Assembly (NCBI GenBank): GCA_013399855.1
Contig: VXAY01007404.1
Span: forward strand, 502,931 to 566,930
DNA: 64,000 nucleotides
Source of the DNA: Oxyruncus cristatus
Lineage: Eukaryota; Chordata; Aves; Passeriformes; Cotingidae
Direction: 5' to 3'
The position numbers were made by a program, and so were the translations under genes. A model generated the notes under the pieces. That model made no database searches and was not told where the DNA came from. It saw nothing but the letters and a program-made list of their open reading frames with translations. This document shows, piece by piece, positions 49,113-61,300 of the stretch (its first letter is position 1; every line of letters begins with the position of its first letter).

Positions 49113-52100
49113 CATTGTTCAGAACACAAAAGGATATGTACTTCATTGTGCTAATTAAATTATATTTGAGTATTTTCTTCCTTAAGAGAATCACATGAGG
49201 GAAAGAACTCAATTCTCCATTGAAAAATGTCTAGTAGAAGCTAAAAAAGAGGGGAAAAACATAGGGTAGACAATTATGATAAAATGCACTCAAGTATTAT
49301 GTTCCATGACACTTTTTGAGCTTTTCAGAACTTTAGTAGAAAATATTGTATAAATAATTCTACAGAATTTTCATAAGATCAGAGCTTGTCTGCACTGTTG
49401 AGAAATATCTAAGTTAATAACAACTGACTTTGAAGATAAGAAACAGTATAGCGAGGTCAGAATATTTTTAAATGAATGGAGCTTTTATATCTTTTATTAG
49501 TGAATCTTTACTTGTGACAAAAACATTCAAGCTCTGTATCTGCAAGCTAGACTACCTACAGCACACTTTTAGTCTTCCCCTGAGCATATAGCTGATTATT
49601 TTTGTCCTGCTAGTGCTGAATAGAAATTTCTAACGTTATGCTTGCTCTCTGGCTTTCCACTGAATACATTACATGACAAAACAGTGGTGTTTAACTTGAC
49701 CAACAGTAGTGAATCAAAAGCAGCCAAAACTGATCAGGAGTAGTGCAGTGCAATTTTTGGGTTTATTTCTATAAAATCCTTTTCCTGTGGATAATTTAAT
49801 CTCCAGATATTTTCTTTGTTTAGTAGAAATAAAACCTAAATATTTCAGGTACCTTTCAGAAGGGAATACAAACAAAAAGCATTTGCATATTCATTACTAT
49901 CTACACTTTATTTTCATCAAATATACACCAAATGACCAATATAGGCTAAGTGGTTGATTGCAATTACTTCTGAAATTAGAAAAAGATGTTACTAAACTAG
50001 TGAACTTCATTAGTCTTATTTGCAAGAAGTATAAAGTAACTATAATCTTAGAGAAACTAAGAAAAAAGCATAGTTACTTCAGGTTGCATTAGAATAATTT
50101 AAGTGGTATGCAGCAACACATTATATACTTTTATTTAAGTCAGGAAAATATGAGAATGCCACTGGTGCTATTTTGCATGTGCTATATTTTCACAAGCAAC
50201 CAAAGGATGCATCATATTTACTAAATGAGAATGTGTAAGCGGGTGCTTCTGAATTGTTATTTTATGAATAGGATGTTTCAATCTCCATTAGAGATAAGAT
50301 GTTGATTCATCTCCATTTATTGTGTAAATACATGGCGGAACACTGTGTACAAAGGAAAAGCTTCACTTTACTTATCAAACAGATCTAAAAAGACTCTGCT
50401 GCTATCTGCAATCTTATTAGCAGTTCAATGTATTCCCTGTGCTGAAGTCATCATGCTTGTGCTTCAAATGCTCATTATTCATCCTTCTCTTCAGAGTAGA
50501 AAATGGATATTTTTAAAGAATTTTTAATTTTTTTTTTAATTTAATAATGTGAATTTTTAATTAATTTATTAGGTATACATTCCTGTATGGGAAGTGAACA
50601 AGGAAACATGGTTTTCTTTGTTATTTTTCTTAAATAAGAACACACACTGTCCCAGTTTGCCCTCCTAATTTGGTCATCAGGACAGGAACACCCAGCTTCT
50701 GATCTGAGGAGGCTTTCAGCATATTCACCTACTTAAAGACATGGAGATGTGAAGACTGTGTGCAGATTTATCACCTGGGGGATCCTCCTCTAGATTCAAA
50801 TGCTATTTGGACTTCCCTGGCTCCATGTGAAGATGGTGCTTGCCAGCCCCATCTCATAGCCAGGTAGTCAGGCTGTGCCACCAACTGAACCGCGCTGGCA
50901 CAATGGCGGGGCAGAGCAGGGTCCACACAAGCACAGCTCCATAGTTCCTGAGACAGAGGAGTCTGTCTCTAGGCAGGGGGATCATTCTCACTCTGCTCCA
51001 AGGAATCTCTGTTATCACTTAATGGAAATACCAAATTTCAGTCTGAGGACTACTCTTCCTCCTGGTTGGGGCCCTTTACCTTAATGTTTATCACACTTTT
51101 CTAGAGGCTATTTGAGGTGCCAGAGTAGCAAATTCAGCATAGCTTTCTCTCCAGTTGGGCTGAAGGAAGTTTAAACAGTGGTCTCTTCCATGAATACATG
51201 CCTCTTTGAACAGGTGTCTGTGAAAGGAAGCATTAGCTCCTGCTGCAGTTTGGATAGAGCCAGATTCAGCAGGCGTAAGTGGACCCACTTGTAAGAATAA
51301 ATCCCCTCCTGAGCCTGAGATACAAATGTCAAGCTTGCCTGGAAGCAGAGCCACAGGTACCTCAGGAAATATCATGCAGAAGACTCAAATGCTTTTCAAA
51401 ACTAGCTTTGAGACAGACATGGAACACTTGGATGGGGACTGTGCACATACAGACCAAGAGTGACATAGCAGGTGCCTAATTATCTTTAACTGATATGGGC
51501 CCGTAATCCTTGGTTAAACTGTGTACCAAGGAGAATACTTTTAAAATTCCCATGAAGTTTTATTTGTAACTTATAAAAAAATAGTCTTAATTTGATTGCA
51601 TGTGGCATGTTTGTGCTGACCCTTATTTTATATGCAGCAAATGAAATCTTATCATCTCTGAGCTTGAAAAAATCCCCACATTATAAAGCCAGCAATAAGT
51701 AACAATGTTTTCCCTAAAATGCCATCTCATGCAACCCAACTGTGTTTGTCTCTCTGCATGTAAAGCTCTAGGGCAAGAGAGGCTGACAAGCATTATGCAT
51801 AATTCTGTATGACAGATACTAGTGTTCCTCTGTGTGTATACAAGTGTGTGTGCATGTGTTATATCATTTAGAAAAAGCAGGAAAGCAATTACATTGTCAA
51901 CAACTCAAAACTAATCCTCTTTCCTCTCTTTCCAATTTGGCTGTTTTTAAATAAATAGTTAATACACAAGGAGAACTTCTTGCAGATATTTTGCTATAGA
52001 AAAACTTTCACCTATTTCTCTTTTGTATTTATTCTATTTGGTGCTATGGCACTGAACAATGAAATGAGTTCCTAATTGTCCATATTTTTTCTAACATTGC

Positions 52101-52225
52101 GCCCTAGCATTTATAGTTTTTTGGGTGATGGTTAAACAATTGTTTTCCATGCATCAACGTGCAACCATCCTGATACAATGAAAAAGCCACAGAGGTGTCT
52201 GGCTGGTTCATTGTTTGGCTGTGGT
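49113..52225. other. Intergenic, no gene recognised
   Basis: 49113-50640 is AT-rich unique DNA. 50645-51480 is noticeably richer in G+C, with no recognisable exon, splice-site set or repeat signature. Its several overlapping open frames on both strands have no domain. I cannot assign it. Confidence 0.65.
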
Positions 52226-52259
52226 AAAAAAACAAAAAACAAAAAAACAAAACAACAAC

Positions 52260-52290
<31 letters not shown>

Positions 52291-52385
52291 AAAAACCCCC
52301 CCCCCAAAAAAACCCCACCAATAAAACACAACACCCAAACAACAAAAAAAAAAACCAACAACAACAACAACAACAAAAAACCACA
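52226..52385. repeat. Compound (CAA)n / poly(A)/poly(C) microsatellite
   Basis: A-runs punctuated by single C, then about ten CAA/ACA units, then A7 and a C9-11 run, A7, CCCC, and again about six CAA units. There is no G on the + strand across most of the tract. The antisense frames give artificial runs of Cys, Val and Leu and are not genes. Confidence 0.95.
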
Positions 52386-55300
52386 TAAAAACTCTGTCAG
52401 CCTTACACTATGCAGATGACTTAAATAGCTTTAATACTTCTGTGCTAGTTTGAAGGACTTTGTACCGTAGCACCTAAACCTTTGAGAATATGATAGATTT
52501 TTTTTGTACTCCCCCAAATAAAGCAAACTACCAATACCACAAAACACTACAATAAGTGTGTATCTGCCCCTTGTGCTTTTCAGCTCTTCCAGTGTCAGGA
52601 AAAGGGAGATAGTCCCATCCTGCAGCTATCTGATCCAGTGAACTGCCAGCTCTTGGACTCCTCCCTGTGCTGTGGTGTAGCACACAGAATCAAAGCAATT
52701 CACCGAGGTCATTCTCATAATGGTTTGTACTTGATGGGATGCATTATTTCTCTGTTGTTTTAAAGTTTCTGTTTGCAGGCAGTTCAAAGCAGCGGGGGAT
52801 AGTAAATGCAGAATGCTTTTTCCAAGATTCTGCTGGCTCTTTTCTATTTACACAGTTTCTATCACACTTATCACAATGGCATCTAAGCACTTTTCAGTGT
52901 TAAAAATGACAATTACACTGATGGCTTTTCTAAACCTATTGAAGCCTGCCACCAGTTGGCACAGCTTCCTCTCAGCTGCTAGATACAGTCTATGAGATTG
53001 CCAATAATTTCAGAGGCTGACAGACCAGCAGTGTTTCAGCCCAGGGATTACCCAAATGAATACCCCTTTGGCTAGTGTCTCAGTCTGTCAATTACAAGAT
53101 TTCATCTCAGAATGCTTCTACACGCCAATTTTAATTGCTGTCAAAAAGCTGCTGCATGTAGCTGCAGATGCATAGTGCTGCTACAGTTTACAGGGCAGCA
53201 GATAACAGTAGGATTAGATAGGTGAAATGCTAGATACCTTTGGAAAATTTATGACTATGCAGTTACATTCAGTTTCTATTGACATTATTTGAATACAAAC
53301 AGAATAGACATGGCAAGATTTTATTCTTTTCTTCATTACACTTGTCTTTCAAAAGAGACTTAAAAAAATAGCAACTATTTGTAGCTTGTTAGCCATCTTC
53401 TCAAATTGTCGCTCCACATATGTTAAACAAATTTGTCTTCAGGGAATGTGAACCTTTTCATGAAGAAAAGAAAGAGGACTTTTTCTTCTCTATTTACCTC
53501 ATGCATCCATCATCCCTGTACCTAAGAAGCAATATTTCAGTGCCATTTAGAAAGTACATTCTGAAAAAAAAATCTCCTAATCAAAATGCTGATTTCCAAA
53601 TGCTATCCTTAGGAGATTCTGAAATGTCTACTTACGGAGTTAAGAAGTTCATATTGCCATGTAAATTTATGTATGAGAGCATTCAAAAATCTCTCTCCAA
53701 AAAGTTAATGATCCAGGCAATGACAAGTTAACCTTCTTCACTCAGCAGGATGTGGAAACACAAGAAAGAAGGAGTTTAGTGCCATTGGGCTATTGTCTTA
53801 GGTGGTATAAATTTGCATGGCTTTATGAAATCCACACTGACTTTCAAGATCTTCAGCAACAAGTTAAAATTAGATATCCCATTCCAGCCTGTCTAAATTA
53901 CAAACTTGCGTAAAAAAAAACACCAATACTAATAACAAACAAGAACTCATATACTGTGAAGTGTATAAAGAAGCACACAGGAAAAGCCAGTTTTATAGGG
54001 CCTTTTTTAGGCATCTCAAAACTCAAATAATATCCTTAAGCCTTGACTTATTAGGAACCTTTCCCATTCACCATGATCATTCGAATCTTATTGAAAGTGA
54101 CCATGAAATTACATCAGCCAGCTCTCTCAGCCTTCGTGGGAGCATCCTGCCAGGCCCATGGACCTATGGGTGTCCAGTTTGCTTAGGTATCTACTTGTTA
54201 ACCTAAGCTAACCTGTTTTTTAACTTTAGGGTTCTTCTCTGTTTACAGACATTTGTCCATAGCAGATTATGCTTTGAATAAAGAGACTGGCCTTTATTTC
54301 GTCTGTTTCAAGGCAATTGAATCTCCCAAGAAATTGCCTCAGAAACCAAGGCTGTTTATCCAGGACTATGTATGTAGCAGGCTGCAAGACATGTGAAAGA
54401 CATCTACTGCTACAGTGAGGCAAATCACAACTACATTTTAAAATTTCAGAATTCACCTAAAACCTAAACTAAGACCAGGAAACACAAGGTGTATTTTGGT
54501 TATATTTGAATGTACTGGGGGCAGCTTTATTATAATCTTTGTAATAAATTATATTATATATTAAATTACATGTATTATATTTGTCACAGAAAGCAGCCCA
54601 AATAAAATAAAAGAGGTTTTGTTATCAGATTACATGAAACTAGAATTACATGTTTTGCCTTTTTCATTAATACTTCCATATTTTGTGATGGGAGAAAAAC
54701 AACAAAAGTAAGTGTACGTATCCAGAGAAAAATCTTATTTTTCATTATTTGTCTAGGCAGATTTATGATCTATCCCTGAAACAGGGAAGTTCAAACTTCT
54801 TAGCACTTAAAATATGCCTACATTGTTGGTAACACTATGATTTTCAAATATGTCCTAGATATGTCACCGTCAAACATAATGCCATGAACTCCCATTTGTT
54901 AATCTGAATTAATGAGCAGATGACGTCCAGCTAAGGCTGAAAAAATATTAATCTTATATTGTTAGAGATGATTCACATACAAATATGGATGTTCTGAGGA
55001 ATAAATCCTTCATCACAAAAATTTTCTATGTTCTTCTTTCTCATGTAAGCATCCCTAATGTTTTTTAGTTGAAAACTTTTTAATGACAAAATTTTGACTA
55101 AACAGAGAAACTGCAGCTACATTACCTTTCTGGGTTTTTTTCCCTGATTTCTTTTCAGTAGAATTGTTGGCACCAGGAACAACGTGTTTTGTGATAATTT
55201 TGTAGATTTGTTTTTAAAAGATCAGAAAGAATTTGAATATTTATTCCTCAATATTTTCAAAGAATAATTTAATGTACTACTAGTCTATTTTAACACTTTT

Positions 55301-58300
55301 GCAAAGTACATAAGATTTACTGAAAGTAAATTAAAAACCTATATCGTATTTTCTCTTATTCATCCATGCTGTTCCATGTCTGAAATTCAATATTTCCCTG
55401 TTTTTCTAGTAATGGGGTATTTTAAGGTATTTTTGTATTTTAGTTATAGACAATTGGGGAAAAGAATGAGTCTTAAAATTATATTGCTACTTCCTGTATC
55501 TTTTGCTGCAGATTTTGTAATTATAATGGGAATACTCCCTCAGAAGTATAGATTTCATTTTCAGACGGTAGGATAGCTCATTAAGTCTACTCTCATTCAG
55601 ATTAACAGAACAAAGTGCACAACCCTTCACCAAGAGTGATTCTGAAGCGTTAAACAACACACCACACTCCCTAGTTCTGGACTGTTACAGAAGCTCATGG
55701 AACATAGAGTGCAGTAAAATTAAGTCTTTTCACTGTCTCTGTAATGTCTTTCTGACTGACTCATCCTTGTAGTTTGTTCTGGACCACATCTCACACACTG
55801 AGGAGCTGTTCTTGAGCCTTTGAACACCTTTGTCATGATAAAAAAACCCTGGAAAAGTACCGCAATGCAAAAAGGAAGCCAGTGATTCTTCTTGCTATAT
55901 TTTTTATCACTGTGTGTCTCAGACTGGGAAAGATTGTGTCTCAGAGAGATAATAATAATAAGAAGGAATATTTATTAATGACCTGGGCATTTTAAAAGTT
56001 TTATTTACCACCAGCTCCTCGAAAACAATTTCCTACCTTTAGTTTATGAACCCAACCATGCCAGTATTTTAACCCTTCTGAGGCTCTAGAAACACGCTTA
56101 TGAAAACAAGATCTTGCTTGTAATTGCAGTGCTAATATTTTTCTGACAATCTTTATTTTGGCATACTTTATGTTATTATTATTATAACATGAAACCTATA
56201 ACTTGTGCTGTTTTGTGTCATTAAGAAATGATGGATAGAAGTGTTTTGACGCTTGTCAGAGAGATGTGCGAAAATGGGAAAAGTGAGATTGTGTGTTACC
56301 TAGAGCTGGTCAAGAAAGAAAAAGCAGAACAACATAAATAATAAATAAAGCAAAATGCGAGGGGGGGGGGTTTGAACCAAAATGTTCAAGATGTTGAACC
56401 AAAAGACTTAGCTCCAATCCTCTAAACTCTTCTCCTTTCACTGGCCTGTTCAGTAAAACATCTATGTTGGACCAGCCCTCTGCATGCTTTGTTGAATGGA
56501 CAACAGGGCTGAGGAGACGCCTTTCAGTGGGGACACTGGAAGTTCTTCTACCTTTGCCTGTGCTGGAAAAATGTTCTCATTGTCCAGAGCTCTCTAGATT
56601 TCACTGGCTGTATTTCCTCTTCACCATAGTTTGGGCGTAAGACACTTGAAGAGTAGGACTCTCTTTGTCTCATCCTCACCCCTCTGCAGATCCTCAGTGC
56701 TATGATTTTGAAATCAAGCGAAGGGACTGAGGGTCTAAGGGTTAATCTTTCTCATACAGAGCAACTCTTCAGCTAAGGGCTGATTGCTGTTAGTTTCCTG
56801 TGTTTACCAATTACTTGGTGTTTCTCCAGGGAATGCATTTGTGTCATTTCCATAACACATTATTCACTACCTAGTTTTGTGAAATGTGTTAGAGAGTTTT
56901 TTGTAACAATAACCCAACAACTAAAAAAAACCTACAAACCAATACAGACACTAAAAAAACAGATAAAAAATCTCTAGAATTAATTACATGTGTTTTGGAA
57001 ATCAGAATCTTTGCAGCCTGTTCTCTTCAGACCCTCTGTGGATGTATATGTTACACTGACTGAGGCCCAACTTCAAGACATTCCCTAACTTCTAGTCAAA
57101 TATATAGATGGGTTACAGTATTACTGAATACAGATGCAGCATCAGATGTGATAAAATAGAATTAATTAATCATTAAAGTTTGACATTTGAAGAAAATTCC
57201 CTCTTCTAAAAAGGTTCAACTGTGTTTGGGAACAGCTTGGAAAGTATATTTTAAGAAGAACATTAAATCTAATTAAGATATTTTCAAGTCCTATTTTTGA
57301 AGGTTTTATTGTCAATGAAAAAAGCAAAACAAATAACAAAGCAGAAACAAAATTACAGAAATTCAATATATTCTTTTACATGAGCTTCAGTGTTGTTGAG
57401 AGAATAGATGTTGAAGTAATATACCTCCTCTCATTCATAAATAAATCTTTTTAGGGCTTTTCTAAGTTATTTAGGTTTAATTAATTCAATTTACCATGAA
57501 CATTTACAATATATTTTAAATATTTTAATATATTGATCTATTAAACATGAGGTGTTCAACTTTCTTAATCATTTCTTTGTTGTATAAATGTAGATTTTAG
57601 GAGACCATACTGAACTCTCTTTCCCAAAACCTACTTTATTAGAATGAATTATAGATATCCAGACTGGATATGTTTTCATTAATTTTAAGAAGTACTTGCT
57701 AACTTAATAGGAACTTTTACAAGATTGTATTTTGGTAGATAGAAATCAGGATGGTTCTACTGGAACAGTATGGATTTATGCCACATGTATCTTCTAGTTT
57801 TACTCTAGTAAAGTACTGAGTACTTTTCACACAGAAATCAGTGTTAATTAAGGGGGAAAAGGATATCATCAGATACCTCAGTACACTGCAGAAATGAACT
57901 TTTGAGCCCACAGGATATAATCTATGCTAATAAAAATATTATTTTTCACTTTCTTACGTGGATGTCACACTACAGTTTAGAAGGTAAGGACAGTGAGTCT
58001 AGAAATCTGGCTCCCATTCCGGGCTGAACCATTAATTTACGGCTTTCCTAGCACACAAGATAAACCTTAACAACCTTATCAAAGTCCAGATCATATCATC
58101 CAGCAAGGAACATGTCCCTTTTGGCTTCTCCAAAATCTGGGAGGGGTTACTTGTTATTACCCAAAGTCTTCCCTCAGTGTAGCATAAAAAGCATGATGCA
58201 GTTTGCAATATTGCTGCAGGTCTCACTTAAAGACATATTTTGTATGAACTTAGGAAAGCCCTTTTGTTATTTTGTGCATTTATTTTCCTGTCTATAAGGC

Positions 58301-61300
58301 TGGTTCAGGTCCATGGGGTATGAATAATTTCCTCCGTCTATATGTTTGCACTATGTATTTGCATATTTGCAATTTACATATTTGCAATATGTATTCTCTA
58401 TTAAAAGAAGAGACTAATCTCAGTAGAGAGTTCTTTAAGCTTCTATAAAATAGAAATGTTATCACATAATTATTTTAAGTAGAACTGATTGCATAGGTAC
58501 AGCAATAGCATCTTCAGAACACTTTGTTGTTCTTTTCTAGTGTGTTACAAAAGGTGCTTGTCTTTAGTCATTCTGATCTGTTTTTTGCAACTGCAGTTCC
58601 TAATTAACAGAAAATTTAATTGAATATTTTTTAAAAGAAGAAATATAACACTTGTCAAAAATTGAATTAATGAATACACAGCATGAAAACCTTTTTTATA
58701 AAGAATACAAAAGCCCTTTCCAAGACTATAGTTACATGACTTGTCAAAATCAAACAATGAACTTGAAGTTCTGGCTCAGTCTGTTAATAATGATTACTAA
58801 TTACTTTGCAGTATTAGAAGTGAACATAACTATTTTTACACTTTGTCATATACTTGACCTGGGTACCCATGCAGTCAATGTGCACATCATTCCATAACAA
58901 GTTGTCTGAGTTAACCTGCTGATATGATAACATCACATACGTGTCAGGTGGAACTGATTGAAATTGTCTTGACCAAATAAAGAAGTTTTAGTTACAAGTG
59001 TGTGGGCTATATCTGCCATATCAGGGTAAAATTCATGTATAGAAATGGGGAATTCTATATTTATCAAGTAAAGCTGGTGTATGCTACAGGTATAACACCT
59101 TACTACAAGCCCAATCTTTGTCTTTTTGAAGGCGAAGACAAAACATCTGTCATACCTAAGAACATGAATTACAACTTTAAAAAACTTTCCATGGAAGTAA
59201 ATTCAGTTAAGAAAACAAAAATTTTAACTTTTGAAATATTTGTCAAAAATACCTATTTCCATTTATATCTATTTGAAATGCTTTTCTGACTTTTTAATTG
59301 ATTGTGTTCTTTACCAGAAAGAAAAAACTTTAATTTTTTTTTAACTTAACTCAAAGAAGCTTGTTGAGAAAGCATACAGTCTAATTTCATTGAAATGGCA
59401 GTCACCCTGTCTCATTATAAAGTTTAAAGCACTTAAAATAATTTCAATGGAATTTGATAGTCACATTGAAAATATCAGCATGAGCATTTATATTTGTTAT
59501 TAAAAATAAATATTACAATTTAAAAGTAATTTTACATTACCAGCTAGGTCTTTATTTTAAAAGGTTGAAAAATATTTATTGTTGTAATATTTAAGCTCCT
59601 TCATCTGAGGCCAACAAGTTATTGTGTTAACTATTACAAAAATACATAATGAGACTTTAAAATTTATTTTCATGAAATAAAAGTCAGGCAAATGGTATGC
59701 CTCAAAACTTTTTGGATAACTTGGGAGAGTCACATTCAAAGGACATGACAGAATGTAACCTGGTAAAAAGACTAGATTAAATCAGATCGAATTTTATAAT
59801 GCCTTGATTTTTCCCCATTTGAAAACTATTTCATGCAGTTCTTACTATTTAACTTTCACTGGTATACAAACCAGATCATTTTTACTGTCAATGCACCTTG
59901 CTTTCATCAATTTGCCTTTGCATATTATAAAATAGAATGGCATAATTTCTATAGAAATACAGAAGACAAGGTATAATAATGACAGTAGAAATATGTCTCA
60001 TTTTGTACGTTTTGGGGATCACCTGAATAACAGCATCAAATGAAAAAAGACCAGAGACAGTCATTAACATGGGAAAAAATTCAAACAAAAAAACATCCAA
60101 ATTAAACTTTATGCCTGGTCTTGGTTTTCATGTTTTTCCAACTCACTCCATATCACTTTAGGCAACAGGCATCATCAGCTCTTCATGTCAAAGTTCACTC
60201 CTTCAATTTCACAAATATCTGTTGGAAAGTATAATTAGTGTCTTGTTATTTTACTAAACCTATTTAAATTATAGACATAAACTTTGTTGTTAAATATATA
60301 TTAAATATCAGTGACCAGTAATAGATAGAGAAGAATGCAAGATAATACTGGCTACAGAATTTCATTGCCACCTTAGAAAGAATTTGGGGTCATCCTCGTA
60401 TTTAAAACAGAGAGCAAATGGATGACTTCATAGAAGGTCTGGCAGATCCCCCGCTTACACTGTTTTCCCACTAAAAGGGAGAAATACACTTGGAAAATGC
60501 TTTTAGATTTTGTAAATTCTTTCAGAAACTAAGAAATTCAGTTGTTATTTATTATATTATCAACACATTCTAGCAAAACAGAATCAGGGCAAAGGGGTTT
60601 TCCACTGATACTGCAATATTAAAGTCAAATAATAAAGGAGACTTTTGTTGAGTAATTTTTGAAGCAGGAAAGGCTTTTTATTTGCTCATTCCCTAACTCA
60701 AATGTGCTTAAGACTTAAATTTATTGACTTTGACATTAAGCCTTTGAGTTGAAAGGTACTAAAGGAGATTATTTAAAACAGAGTCATCTCTCACTCTGGG
60801 CTCAGCACCTGCAAATACAAACCTTTAAGACTATATGTAAAGAATTCTGTATGTCTTGTACACTGGTCATAGCTTTCCTACTGACATTATATGAAGTCCT
60901 CTGTACATTCGTAGATCAACTTTAAGAACAGACATTCCAACACACACAGCAGCTGTCCTTTCCTTTTCAGCTGTGAGACATCCTTGACACCAGATTCCTT
61001 CCCTTAAAAGTGTGTTGCAAGGCCAGTTCCTGTATCCTAGCCTACATCATTAAATGGATGCAGAGACAAAGGAATACTGCTCATTATTTACAAGGGTCTG
61101 AAATGCTACATAAATATGTCGGGATCAAGTCACATCATAGACCCTGGTCAGAGAATCAATTACATATTTGTGATGCAAAACAGCTAAATATGTGTTCCTG
61201 AGTTTTTACCCTTCTGCACGTTCCAGAATTGCCAATTTACTTGCTTTTTATGATCTCAAAGAGAGACTGGGCTCATGCAGAGAAAGCAATTCTGATAAAT

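Noticed and set aside
52104..52386. Cys/Val/Leu-run open frames on the minus strand
   Set aside because: Direct translation of the (CAA)n/poly(C) microsatellite.
52434..52700. TGTGCTAGTTTGAAG start resembling some avian LTR beginnings
   Set aside because: Only the first ~15 bases look familiar; the following sequence does not support a specific LTR and no 3' end is seen.
56361..56370. G10 run
   Set aside because: A single homopolymer without further G-runs nearby, so no quadruplex array or other structure is supported.
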